In this document: positions 41,418 through 50,098 of the stretch, piece after piece
Layout of the letters: each line of letters opens with the position of its first letter
How positions within the stretch are numbered: position 1 is the first letter of the stretch
From: Aeromicrobium sp.
GTDB lineage: Bacteria; Actinomycetota; Actinomycetes; Propionibacteriales; Nocardioidaceae
DNA length: 57,823 nt
Reading direction: 5' to 3'
NCBI GenBank assembly: GCA_025964895.1
Contig: JAOPXY010000103.1
Span: 1-57,823 of the forward strand
Program-made: the position numbers and the translations under genes
Notes under the pieces: generated by a model
What the model was told of the DNA's origin: nothing
The model's database searches: none
What the model saw: the letters and a program-made list of their open reading frames with translations, nothing else

Positions 41418-42466
41418 TGGCGCACGATCGAAGTGTTGCATCGCCCGAATACCTGCGGGCGCTGCCCAAAGCGGAATTCCACTGCCACCTGGAAGGGTCG
41501 GTACCCGCGACGACAGCCGTCTCGCTCGCGCGCCGCAACGGCGTGAAACTGCGCACCGCCGATCCTGACGTGCTGTATCAGTTCGACACCTTCGAAGAGT
41601 TCCTCGACGTCTACGTCGCGGTCTCCGCTGCCATGACCACACCGCGGGACTTCGCAGAAGTCGCATACGACTGCCTGACAGATGCGCAGCGAACGGGGAA
41701 TCTTCGCTACCGCGAGATGTCTTTCAACCCGACCAATCACCCGTCCCTGACGTACCCGCAGATGCTCGAAGGACTCCTCGATGGTCTGCGATCGGCCCAG
41801 GCCGACACCGGCGTCGAATGCCGACTCATCGTCGCCATCAACCGCGAACAATCGCCGTCGGTCGCCCGGGACCTGGTGGCGGACGTCATCGCGCACCGAT
41901 GCGACGAGGTCGTCGCGATCGGCATCGATCACAACGAGCGTGCCGGTGCACCCGCGGAGTTCGTCGAGGCGTATCGCGCCGCAGCCGCGGCAGGTCTGCA
42001 CCGCACGGCTCACGCCGGAGAACGTGGCGACAGTCAGGAGGTCCGCGACAGCATCGAGCTCCTCGGGGTCGAACGCATAGACCACGGGTACGCAGTGCTC
42101 AGCGACCCGGACCTGGTCACCAGTGCTCGGTCGGAAGGTATCCACTTCGCGACCTGCTGGTCCACCGGACTTCTTCACCACGGCGGAGACCCGGCCGCCA
42201 TCGAGATCGGTCCCATGATCGCGGCTGGTCTGAGTGTGTCGATCAATTCTGACGATCCTCCGATGTTCAACACGGACATCGGAACCGAGTTCGTCCTCGC
42301 GGGTCAGTCGCTGTCTCTCACCCGGGATCAAGCAGCTGACCTGGCACGGGCCGGCCTTGACAGCGCCTTTGTGGACGACACAGATCGATCGCGTCTCCAC
42401 AAGGTCTTCGCTGCCGAGATCGAACGGCTCGATCGCGAGCTGGATGGCCACGACCCAACGGACTGA
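41417..42466 (+). CDS. Adenosine deaminase family aminohydrolase
   Basis: A 349-residue zinc aminohydrolase of the adenosine/adenine deaminase family. Zinc and catalytic residues: HCHLEGS with His22 and His24, RTAHAGERGD (His), ERIDHGYAVL and the SINSDDPPMFN segment. Length is normal. ATG 41417 is coupled to the oxygenase stop; upstream frame is oxygenase in another phase. The family includes deaminases of adenosine, adenine and N6-modified purines (ADAL type). Linkage to an oxygenase and a XRE-cupin regulator suggests a catabolic, not a salvage, role. Confidence 0.92.
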   Translation: MAHDRSVASPEYLRALPKAEFHCHLEGSVPATTAVSLARRNGVKLRTADPDVLYQFDTFEEFLDVYVAVSAAMTTPRDFAEVAYDCLTDAQRTGNLRYREMSFNPTNHPSLTYPQMLEGLLDGLRSAQADTGVECRLIVAINREQSPSVARDLVADVIAHRCDEVVAIGIDHNERAGAPAEFVEAYRAAAAAGLHRTAHAGERGDSQEVRDSIELLGVERIDHGYAVLSDPDLVTSARSEGIHFATCWSTGLLHHGGDPAAIEIGPMIAAGLSVSINSDDPPMFNTDIGTEFVLAGQSLSLTRDQAADLARAGLDSAFVDDTDRSRLHKVFAAEIERLDRELDGHDPTD

Positions 42467-42507
42467 CTCCCAGCGACCGCGTGATGTCCTGTGACTCGTC
42501 GAGAAAG

Positions 42508-42580
42508 TGGGCCCCGTGGGACTCGAACCCACAACCCGCGGATTAAAAGTCCGCTGCTCTGCCAATTGAGCTAGAGGCCC
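42508..42580 (-). tRNA. tRNA-Lys (UUU anticodon)
   Basis: A 73-base tRNA on the minus strand. The acceptor stem GGGCCTC pairs with GGGGCCC (one G-U pair). The anticodon stem GCGGA/TCCGC encloses loop CTTTTAA with anticodon TTT. The T arm GTGGGTTCGAGTCCCAC is intact. The discriminator is A and CCA is not encoded. The 3' end faces the XRE-cupin/oxygenase/deaminase genes. Confidence 0.95.
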
Positions 42581-42677
42581 GGGACGCGCGATCGTGCCAC
42601 CACGTCCACGAGCGAGTATCGCAGAGGTCTCTGCTGGGTGGGGCGCGGCGACCCCGCCGGCGACGGCGCCCGGTGGC

Positions 42678-43109
42678 TCAGAGGCCGTTGAGGACCGTGA
42701 CCATGTCGTCCTCGGTGTCGCTGCCGATCTTCTCGAAGACGAGCTTGACGACGGGCGCCCCGAGCTTCGCCGCGCCCTTGAGCTCGATGTCGGCGTCGTA
42801 CGTGATCTCGCTGCCGGTGCCGGACGGGAGCACCGTGATCGTGTCGGTGCTGCTCGCGGTGTCGTTGGTGCCCACGAACACGATCCGCTCGTCCGTCAGC
42901 TCCTTGAGCTCGTACTCCAGCTCGGTCGAGACACCGGCGATCTTGGAGGTGTTGTGCCAGCGGCTGCCAACCGCGACGGGTCCGCCGTCGAGGCGCTTGC
43001 ACGACTCGGTGCCGGGGTCCCACGCCTCGGCATGGGAGAAGTCCTTGAGGTAGTCGAGGACCACGGTGGGGGAGGGGGCCACTTTGAACGTCCTGCTGAT
43101 CTTCGTCAT
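42678..43109 (-). CDS. SRPBCC family protein (polyketide cyclase/dehydrase-like)
   Basis: A 143-residue SRPBCC protein of the short Polyketide_cyc2 type: FKVAPSPTVVLDYLKDFSHAEAWDPGT (residues ~8-34), then VAVGSRWHNTSKIAG and GTGSEITYDADIELKG. Such proteins are common stand-alone genes in actinobacteria with unknown ligand. ATG 43109 has no evident ribosome site. It is divergent from the SpoIIE-type phosphatase. Confidence 0.87.
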   Translation of the reverse strand: MTKISRTFKVAPSPTVVLDYLKDFSHAEAWDPGTESCKRLDGGPVAVGSRWHNTSKIAGVSTELEYELKELTDERIVFVGTNDTASSTDTITVLPSGTGSEITYDADIELKGAAKLGAPVVKLVFEKIGSDTEDDMVTVLNGL

Positions 43110-43346
43110 GGAGGGATGGGTACCCAGGGCCGGCGCGACTCAACCGTCGGCGCGGACGCACCGGAGTGAGGAGCGGCACGGTGGTTCGGCCCTCGTCCGG
43201 CGCGCGGGCGAGTAGGATCGAGGGACGAAATCGCGAGGGACACGCCCTCAACCAGGGCGCTCCGGCGCGAGGGAGTGTGGACGGGTGCACGGCAGGTGGG
43301 CCTACGGCCGACTCCAGGACGACACGATGGACGCGACGGTCGCCGC

Positions 43347-46031
43347 GTGACGGCGGACGAGCGGGATCCTCTTCTCGAGCTGCGCGAAGCCATCGACGCG
43401 CGCCAGCACCTCGCGCGACGGCTGGCGGCGCTCGCAGCGGACCAGCCCGCGATGGACCACCTGGCGGGGCTGGCCGCGCGCCTGCTCGGCACGGCATCGG
43501 CGCAGGTGTCGCTGATCTCCGACGTCCAGACCGTGGTCGGCGGCATCGGCAGCTCCGCGCCCTCCGTCGGCGTTTCGACCCCGGTCGAGGAGTCGGTGTG
43601 CTCCGTGACGGTCGGGTCGAGTGCGTCGGTCCTCATCCCGGACGCCACCGCGGACCCGCGCGTCCAGCACATGGAGGCGGTCCGGGCGGGCGTCGTCGGG
43701 GCCTACTTGGGCGTGCCGCTGGTCGTGCGCGACGAGACGGTCGGCGCCCTGTGCGTCTACGACCCCGTGCCACGCGAGTGGACGGAGGAGGACGTCCTGC
43801 TGCTCGAGCAGCTCGCGGCGTCGGCCGTCACCGAGCTGCAGCTCGCGGCCCTGGCCGAGGAGTACGAGGACGAGCGGATGCGGTGGCAGCTCGCCGTCGA
43901 CGCCGCCGAGGTGGGCGCATTCGACTGGAACCTCGTCACCGGGGAGCTGCGGTGGGACGAGCGGCTGGTGGAGCTCTTCGGCCTCGAGCGCGGCGCGTTC
44001 GGGGGCACGATCGAGGCCTTCAACGCCTCCGTCCACCCCGACGACCGGGCACGGGTCGGCGCGGCCCTGTCGGCCGCGGTCGATGCGTGCGGCGTGTTCA
44101 CGTCCGAGTACCGCATCATGCTGCCGAGCGGCGGTACCCGCTGGGTCGCGGCACGCGGACGGGCCCTCGCCGGGTCGGACGGGGGTGCCGTCCGCCTCCT
44201 GGGCGCCGCCTACGACACCACGGCCGTGCAGGACAATGAGGCACGGGTGGCCCGCCTGCTGGAGGCCATGCCCATGGCGTTCTTCCAGCTCGACCGCGAC
44301 TGGCGGTTCACCTTCCTCAACTCCGAAGCGCATCGGCTGCTGGGCGCGATCGGCTCCGACATCGTCGGCGGCATCATCTGGGAGCTCTTCCCCGACGCGG
44401 TCGGCAGCGACTTCGAGACGCACTACCGGGCGGCCGTCGACACGAACGAGCCCGTCGAGTTCGAGGCGTACTACCCGCCTCCGCTCGACCGCTGGTACGA
44501 GATCCGCGGGTGGCCCACGCCCGACGGCCTGTTGGTCTACTTCATCGATGTCTCCGAGCGGCGCAGGGCGCAGCACGCCGCCGAGACCGCCGCCGCGCGC
44601 GCCTCGAACCTGGCCGGCATCACGGCGTCGCTGACCGGGACCCTCGACATCGACGTCGCCGTGGCGCAGCTCGCGGAGGTCGTCGTGGGACCGTGGGCCG
44701 ACTGGAGCATCGTGACCCTCGTCGACCACTCGGTCTCGCAGGTGCCGGGCACCGCGCGCCTGGAGGGCTCCCGCCACCTGTGGCGCCGGGGCCTGCGGGA
44801 CGTCGCGGGCTGGCACGCCGACCCGGAGCGACGCGGTCTGGTCGACCGCTATCTGGAGCACCGGATCCCCGATCTCAACGATGTGTCATTCCTGGCCGAG
44901 GCCATGCGCGAGGACCGTGCCGTCGTCGTGGTCGACGGCGCCGGCGACGCCATCGCGTCGATGCTGCGACCGGGCGCGGCCCTCGACGCGTGGACGCAGC
45001 TGAGCGCTTCGTCCGCCGCCGTCCTGCCGCTGCGGGGGCGTGGGCGCACGATCGGACTGCTCACGGTGTTCCGCGGAATGGACCGTCCACCGTTCAGCGA
45101 CGACGACATGACCGACCTGGTCGACGTCGCGGACCGCGCCGGCGTCGCGCTCGACAACGTCCGCCTCTACGCCGAGCAGCGCGACCTGTCCGAGGGCCTG
45201 CAGCGCAGCCTGCTCACCCCGCCGCCGGCACCCGATCACCTGCACGTGGTGGTCCGGTACGAGCCCGCCGCCAAGGCCGCCCAGGTCGGTGGCGACTGGT
45301 ACGACTCCTTCCTGCAGGGCAGCGGTGCGACGAACGTCGTGATCGGCGACGTCGTCGGGCACGACACCGTCGCGGCCGCGGCGATGGGGCAGATCCGTGG
45401 CCTGCTGCGCGGCATCGCCGTCACGACGGGAGCGGGCCCCGCCGAGGTGCTGCAGCGCCTCGACGAGGCCATGGCGACGCTGCAGATCGAGACGATCGCG
45501 ACAGCGATCGTGGCTCGCCTGGAGCAGACGCCCGACGAGCTCGAGGCGGGGGTCACGCGGCTGCGGTGGTCGAACGCCGGGCACCCACCACCGCTCGTCG
45601 TCGTCCACCCCGAGGCGCCCGAGACCCCCGAGACGGTCGGCGAGCCGCCACGCGTCGATCCCCGCGACGTCGAGGTCACGGCGCTGTGGCCGGACGAGGC
45701 CGACCTGATGCTCGGGCTGGTGCCGTCCGGCGACCGCACCGAGGCGGTGCTGACGCTGACCCGCGGCTCCACGGTGCTGCTGTACACCGACGGACTGGTC
45801 GAGCGCCGCGGCGAGCTCATCGACCGAGGCGTCGACCGCCTCCGCGCCGTCGTGGCCGAGCTCACCGCCGAGGGACGTGACCTCGAGGAAGTGTGCGACG
45901 AGCTGGTGCGGCGCATGCTGCCCGAGCGCCCCGAGGACGACGTCGCGATCGTCGCGGTCCGTCTGCACCCGCAGGATCGTCCCCGGCCCCCCGTCGCCGG
46001 TCCGCCGCGCGTCCCCCCGACCGTCGACTAG
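43347..46031 (+). CDS. GAF/PAS-containing PP2C (SpoIIE-type) serine phosphatase
   Basis: A signalling phosphatase of about 894 residues from GTG 43347 (an earlier GTG at 43275 is possible but adds proline/glycine-rich sequence). Domain order: GAF (~10-155), PAS (~165-285), PAS (~290-400), GAF (~425-590), PPM/SpoIIE phosphatase (~620-870). Metal-binding and catalytic segments are seen in GGDWYDSF, IGDVVGHD, WSNAGHPPPLV, VLLYTDGLVERR and EDDVAIVAVR. In actinobacteria such proteins dephosphorylate anti-sigma-factor antagonists in partner-switching stress control. No anti-sigma kinase or antagonist gene is adjacent, so the target is elsewhere. A TAGGAT box near 43212 could be the -10 element. Confidence 0.9.
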   Translation: MTADERDPLLELREAIDARQHLARRLAALAADQPAMDHLAGLAARLLGTASAQVSLISDVQTVVGGIGSSAPSVGVSTPVEESVCSVTVGSSASVLIPDATADPRVQHMEAVRAGVVGAYLGVPLVVRDETVGALCVYDPVPREWTEEDVLLLEQLAASAVTELQLAALAEEYEDERMRWQLAVDAAEVGAFDWNLVTGELRWDERLVELFGLERGAFGGTIEAFNASVHPDDRARVGAALSAAVDACGVFTSEYRIMLPSGGTRWVAARGRALAGSDGGAVRLLGAAYDTTAVQDNEARVARLLEAMPMAFFQLDRDWRFTFLNSEAHRLLGAIGSDIVGGIIWELFPDAVGSDFETHYRAAVDTNEPVEFEAYYPPPLDRWYEIRGWPTPDGLLVYFIDVSERRRAQHAAETAAARASNLAGITASLTGTLDIDVAVAQLAEVVVGPWADWSIVTLVDHSVSQVPGTARLEGSRHLWRRGLRDVAGWHADPERRGLVDRYLEHRIPDLNDVSFLAEAMREDRAVVVVDGAGDAIASMLRPGAALDAWTQLSASSAAVLPLRGRGRTIGLLTVFRGMDRPPFSDDDMTDLVDVADRAGVALDNVRLYAEQRDLSEGLQRSLLTPPPAPDHLHVVVRYEPAAKAAQVGGDWYDSFLQGSGATNVVIGDVVGHDTVAAAAMGQIRGLLRGIAVTTGAGPAEVLQRLDEAMATLQIETIATAIVARLEQTPDELEAGVTRLRWSNAGHPPPLVVVHPEAPETPETVGEPPRVDPRDVEVTALWPDEADLMLGLVPSGDRTEAVLTLTRGSTVLLYTDGLVERRGELIDRGVDRLRAVVAELTAEGRDLEEVCDELVRRMLPERPEDDVAIVAVRLHPQDRPRPPVAGPPRVPPTVD

Positions 46032-46114
46032 CGGCGGTCGCCGCGAAATCGAGGCCCCGGGCTGCGAGTGCCCGTCCCATGGACAACCCCGCCCGGGCGG
46101 AGTAGGACTTGAGC

Positions 46115-47710
46115 ATGAGGTTCGGACGGGTCCTCGGGGGAGCGGGAGTCGCGCTGGGCGCCGTGGCGGCCCGTGACCTGGTGCAGAAGAAGCATGCGCT
46201 GCTGCGCAACTTCCCGGTGGTCGCGCACGCGCGGTACTGGCTGGAGACGATCGGGCCGGAGCTGCGGCAGTACATCGTCACGTCCAACGACGAGGAGCGT
46301 CCGTTCAGCCGCGACCAGCGGTCGTGGATCTACGCGTCGTCGAAGCAGGAGAACAACTACTCCGGATTCGGCACCGACAACGACATCGAGCACCTGCCGG
46401 GCTACGCGATCATCAAGCACCGCACGTTCGCGGAATCCCTGCCTCACGACCACGCCGAGCACGTGGGCCTGCCGGGCGCCAAGGTGCTCGGCGGCCCCCG
46501 CGGACGAGCGAAGGCGTTCCGGCCGGACTCGCTGGTCAACTTGTCGGGCATGAGCTTCGGCTCGATGTCGGGCAACGCGATCCAGGCGCTCAACCGTGGG
46601 GCGAAGCTCGCCGGCTGCATGCACAACACCGGCGAAGGTGGCCTGTCCCAGCACCACCGCCAGGGCGGCGACATCGTCCTGCAGATCGGCACGGCGTACT
46701 TCGGCTGCCGCAACCCCGACGGCACGTTCTCGCTGGAGCATCTGTTGGACGTCGTGGCGTCGGCGCCGGTCCGTGCGATCGAGATCAAGCTCTCCCAGGG
46801 CGCCAAGCCGGGGCTCGGGGGGCTGCTGCCGGCGGCGAAGGTCACGCGGGAGATCAGCGAGATCCGCGGCATCCCGATGGGCCAGGACTGCGCGAGTCCG
46901 TCGCGGCACACGGCGTTCACGGACGTCGACAGCCTGCTCGACTTCGTCGAGCTCGTCGCGGCCGAGACCGGGGTGCCGGTCGGCATCAAGAGCGCGGTCG
47001 GCGAGATGGGCTTCTGGGACGAGCTCACCGCGCGCATGGCGCGCGAGGACCGCGGCGTCGACTTCGTGACCGTCGACGGCGGCGAGGGCGGGACGGGCGC
47101 GTCGCCGCGCATCTTCGCCGACTCGATCGCCCTGCCGTTCCGGCTCGGATTCGCCCGCGTGTACGGGACGTTCGCAGCGGCCGGGCTGACCGACGACGTC
47201 ACGTTCATCGGGTCGGGCAAGCTCGGCCTACCCGACAACGCGATCGTCGCGTTTGCCCTGGGGGCGGATATGATCAACGTCGCGCGCGAGGCGATGATGT
47301 CGATCGGCTGCATCCAGTCGCAGAAGTGCCACACCGACAGGTGCCCGACAGGCGTCGCCACGCAGGACCCGTGGCTCGCGCACGGCCTCGACCCGGCGTC
47401 GAAGGCCGAGCGCTGCGCACAGTACGTGCGCACCCTGCGCAAGGAGCTCGTCAAGGTGTCGGAGTCCGTGGGCGTCGCGCACCCCGCACTCATCACCGCC
47501 GACGACGTCGACATCCTGTGCGGCGACTACGAGGCGCGCCCACTGCGCGAGGTGTACGGCTACGAGCCGCGATGGGGACGGCTGGGCGACGGCCTCGCCC
47601 GGTCCGTCACCGAGCTCATGGCGCCGGGCGGTTCGCGGCCGGAGTCGCGCTCGATCGAGCAGGGCGAGGGCGAGAAGCCGCTGGGCCACGATGCGGAGAG
47701 CATCACCTGA
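46115..47710 (+). CDS. FMN-binding glutamate synthase-like (GltB domain) protein
   Basis: A 531-residue protein with the glutamate synthase central/FMN domain. Typical stretches are RPDSLVNLSGMSFGSMSGNA (~residue 133), HNTGEGGLSQHH, DFVTVDGGEGGTGASP and the Fe-S motif CIQSQKCHTDRCPTGVATQDP near residue 400. An N-terminal hydrophobic segment may anchor it in the membrane. Single-domain forms of this type exist in many actinobacteria, with uncertain physiological activity. ATG 46115 follows a TAGGAC -10-like box (46103-46108) by six bases, so a leaderless start is proposed; TTG 46109 with a GGAG site is the alternative. Confidence 0.85.
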   Translation: MRFGRVLGGAGVALGAVAARDLVQKKHALLRNFPVVAHARYWLETIGPELRQYIVTSNDEERPFSRDQRSWIYASSKQENNYSGFGTDNDIEHLPGYAIIKHRTFAESLPHDHAEHVGLPGAKVLGGPRGRAKAFRPDSLVNLSGMSFGSMSGNAIQALNRGAKLAGCMHNTGEGGLSQHHRQGGDIVLQIGTAYFGCRNPDGTFSLEHLLDVVASAPVRAIEIKLSQGAKPGLGGLLPAAKVTREISEIRGIPMGQDCASPSRHTAFTDVDSLLDFVELVAAETGVPVGIKSAVGEMGFWDELTARMAREDRGVDFVTVDGGEGGTGASPRIFADSIALPFRLGFARVYGTFAAAGLTDDVTFIGSGKLGLPDNAIVAFALGADMINVAREAMMSIGCIQSQKCHTDRCPTGVATQDPWLAHGLDPASKAERCAQYVRTLRKELVKVSESVGVAHPALITADDVDILCGDYEARPLREVYGYEPRWGRLGDGLARSVTELMAPGGSRPESRSIEQGEGEKPLGHDAESIT

Positions 47711-47728
47711 CGGACGGGGCGCACGTGC

Positions 47729-47742
47729 GGCGGCGATCCGCC
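47729..47742. terminator. Short GC hairpin between convergent genes
   Basis: GGCGG (47729-47733) and CCGCC (47738-47742) around CGAT lie in the 37-bp gap between the convergent glutamate synthase-like gene and the histidine kinase gene. The stem is short with no T-run on either side, so terminator function is only suggested by position. Confidence 0.3.
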
Positions 47743-47747
47743 ACGGG

Positions 47748-48974
47748 TCACGGGCGGCCGGGACGGGGCAGGTGCGGCAGCACGAGCCGGATCTGGGTCG
47801 TGGGGGAGTCGGCCACCGCGACGAACCCGCCCAGCGACTCGGCCTGCGTCGCGGCGTCGCTGAGTCCCGCGTCCGCGCCCGCGGGCGAGGCGTGCACCAC
47901 CCCTGTCTCGAAGGCACGCGGGCCCTCGTCGGAGACGCTGTACTCCAGGCGCCCGTGGGCGCGCCCGAACGCGACCGTGACCGTCCCGGTCCCGTGGCTC
48001 AGGGCGTTCTCGATCAGGATGTCGAGCACGTTGTCGAGCGGAGCGCGGACGACCCGCGCCGGCGCCGGGTCGGAGGCGGCCAGGGCGATGGGGCGTCCCA
48101 GCGACCTCGCTCGGTCCTTCCACCGGTCGACCGCGTCGGCGGCCACCACGTTGAGGTCGACGTCCGACGTGACACCGAGGTGGCGTCCGTCGCCGCGTTC
48201 CAGGAGCGTCGTGATGACATTGCCGAGCCGGTCGACCTCCGCGAGGCTGTGCTGCAGCTCGTCACCGACGTCCGGCGGGGTCTGCGGCCACAGGGTGAGG
48301 TCCTCGAGCGACAGCCGCAGCGCGGTCAGGGGCGTGCGCAGCTCGTGCGACGCGACCACCGCCAGCTCCCGCTCGCGGCGGACGAGAGCGTCGAGCTGAC
48401 CGGCCGCGTTGCGCAGGGCGTCGCCCATGTCCGCGGCCTCGCGGATGGAGGAGCGGTGGACGTCGACGTCGAAGTGCCCGGCACCGATGCGCTGCGCATC
48501 GGCGGCGAGCCGCCGGAACGGGTACGCGAGACGTCGCGCCAGAAGCCAGCCGATGACGCCGGCGATCACCGCGAGCGACAAGGCCAGCAGCACGAGGGGG
48601 AGCAGCTCGGCCGCCAGCCGGTCGGAGCTGACGGAGGCGGACTGTCTCAGAGTGACCCGTCCGTCATCGGCGTCGCGGGTGGCCGAGATGTCGTCGTCGT
48701 GCCGGTCGACCGTGCCCGAGCCGATCGTGGTGCCGTCGGCGGTGACGTAGGTGATGGCCTGTTCGGGGTGAGCCAGCGCGGAAAGAAATTCCTCTGTCAC
48801 GTGGGCGTCTCCTCGCGCCTCGACGGCAGCGGCGACAAGATCGGCGGACTGCTGCACCATCATCCGATCCTGGTCCTCGACGAGGTCGGCGGTGGAGTAG
48901 GCCCGCACGGCGCCGAAGATCGAGATCACGGCGACCGTCATCGCCACCAGCGTCACGACCAGTCGTTCACGCAT
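47748..48974 (-). CDS. Membrane sensor histidine kinase of the TasA/SipW locus
   Basis: A 408-residue kinase with two membrane helices (about 7-23 and 123-145) bordering a small extracytoplasmic sensor, a HAMP domain (~146-200), the phosphoacceptor His210 in ASHELRTPLTALR, and an ATPase domain with N-box ILIENALSHG. The glycine-rich ATP lid is poorly conserved (SDEGPRAFETG region), so its strength as a kinase is open. It overlaps the response regulator gene by 8 bases and is the last gene of an operon that starts with the Ig-repeat secreted protein. It probably senses an envelope condition tied to that protein. Confidence 0.9.
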   Translation of the reverse strand: MRERLVVTLVAMTVAVISIFGAVRAYSTADLVEDQDRMMVQQSADLVAAAVEARGDAHVTEEFLSALAHPEQAITYVTADGTTIGSGTVDRHDDDISATRDADDGRVTLRQSASVSSDRLAAELLPLVLLALSLAVIAGVIGWLLARRLAYPFRRLAADAQRIGAGHFDVDVHRSSIREAADMGDALRNAAGQLDALVRRERELAVVASHELRTPLTALRLSLEDLTLWPQTPPDVGDELQHSLAEVDRLGNVITTLLERGDGRHLGVTSDVDLNVVAADAVDRWKDRARSLGRPIALAASDPAPARVVRAPLDNVLDILIENALSHGTGTVTVAFGRAHGRLEYSVSDEGPRAFETGVVHASPAGADAGLSDAATQAESLGGFVAVADSPTTQIRLVLPHLPRPGRP

Positions 48975-49701
48975 CGGACGGGCTGCTCTCCAGCCTGAAC
49001 CCGACGCCGCGGACCGTCACGATGTGGGACGACGTCCCGCTGTCCTCGAGCTTCTGGCGGAGGCGCCCGACCGTGGTGTCGAGCGTCTTGGTGGAGCCGA
49101 ACCAGTTCTCGTCCCACACCTCGTCCATGACCCGCTCGCGGGTGAAGACCGCGCCGGAGGCGGAGTCGAGCAGGGCCAGGACGTCGAACTCCTTGGCGGT
49201 GAGCACGAGCTCGTCGGCGCCGACCCACACACGGCGGGCATCGCCGTCGACCTGCAGCGTCGTGGTGTCGGCCCCAGCGGCGGCCGACGCCGTGGCAGGG
49301 ACGGGGGCGGCGGGCGCCGGGTCGTCGGCCGACGGTGCCGCGCGACGCAGCAGCGCCCGGGTGCGGGCGAGCAGCTCGGCGAGACCGAATGGCTTGGCGA
49401 GATAGTCGTCGGCGCCCACGTCGAGCCCGACGACGCGGTCCAGCTCGCCGCCGCGGGCGGTGAGGATCAGCACGCCCCCGGTGTAGCCGTTCGCGCGGAT
49501 GCGGCGGCACACCTCGAGTCCGTCGACGTCCGGGAGCCCCAGGTCGAGGAGCACCAGGTCGACACCGCGAGCCTGCACCCGCTCGACCGCCGGGAGGCCG
49601 GCCGCGACGCGTTCGACGACGTAACCCTCCCGCTCGAGCGTGCGGATGAGGGGCGCGGCGATCTGGTCGTCGTCCTCGACGAGCAGCACGAGGTGGGGCA
49701 T
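48967..49701 (-). CDS. OmpR/PhoB-family response regulator of the TasA/SipW locus
   Basis: A 244-residue response regulator. The receiver domain has the acidic pocket VEDDD, phosphoacceptor Asp53 in LLDLGLPDVDG, LTARGG and YLAKPFGLAELLAR. An Ala/Pro-rich linker (~125-150) leads to the winged-helix domain (ELVLTAKEFDVLALL and the recognition helix in STKTLDTTVGRLRQKLE). ATG 49701 is used; ATG 49713 is an alternative. OmpR/PhoB proteins bind direct repeats 11 bp apart, and the three promoters of this locus carry GTGGAGATC repeats 22 bp (2 x 11) apart. It is therefore the best candidate for controlling them, including its own operon. Confidence 0.92.
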   Translation of the reverse strand: MPHLVLLVEDDDQIAAPLIRTLEREGYVVERVAAGLPAVERVQARGVDLVLLDLGLPDVDGLEVCRRIRANGYTGGVLILTARGGELDRVVGLDVGADDYLAKPFGLAELLARTRALLRRAAPSADDPAPAAPVPATASAAAGADTTTLQVDGDARRVWVGADELVLTAKEFDVLALLDSASGAVFTRERVMDEVWDENWFGSTKTLDTTVGRLRQKLEDSGTSSHIVTVRGVGFRLESSPSDA

Positions 49702-49702
49702 C

Positions 49703-50098
49703 TCAGACAGCATACGGCGAGTCGTCCCGCCTCGATGCGGCTCGCCGGGCCTGGTCGATCGCGAGGAGGACCAGGACCGCCGCCGACAGCGCCAGGACGG
49801 ACGCCGCAACGAGGTTCCACCGGCCGCCGCCCATCTGTCCCGGCGGGCCCAGGGTCATCGCGAGGGCGACGCCCCCGCCGTTCGCGGTCGCGAGCAACGA
49901 CACCGCCAGGCGGGACTCCACGCAGTTGTCGCGATGCAGCTTGACCGAGGCGGCCGACGTGCCCAGCACCAAGGCGACGAGCAGTGCGACGACGTACGGC
50001 TCGTGGTCGCCCATGACGAGGTTCAGGACCTGCACGAGCACCAGCAGTGTCGTGGCGGTGTATGCCCCGCGCGAGGTCGGGGTGTGATCGGCGCGCAT
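49703..50098 (-). CDS. Small four-helix membrane protein of the Ig-repeat/two-component operon
   Basis: A 131-residue protein with four hydrophobic segments (TATTLLVLVQVLNLVMG, EPYVVALLVALVLGTSAASV, LAVSLLATANGGGVALAMTL and LVAASVLALSAAVLVLLAI). It has no recognised domain. It overlaps the Ig-repeat gene (TGATG) and precedes the response regulator by a few bases, so it is co-expressed with them. A role in signal sensing or in fibre assembly is conceivable, but nothing in the sequence decides it. Confidence 0.82.
   Translation of the reverse strand: MRADHTPTSRGAYTATTLLVLVQVLNLVMGDHEPYVVALLVALVLGTSAASVKLHRDNCVESRLAVSLLATANGGGVALAMTLGPPGQMGGGRWNLVAASVLALSAAVLVLLAIDQARRAASRRDDSPYAV

Noticed and set aside
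39275-42508. Integrated element with tRNA-derived attachment sites
   Set aside because: No integrase gene and no second copy of the tRNA-Lys 3' end was found in the window, so boundaries cannot be supported.
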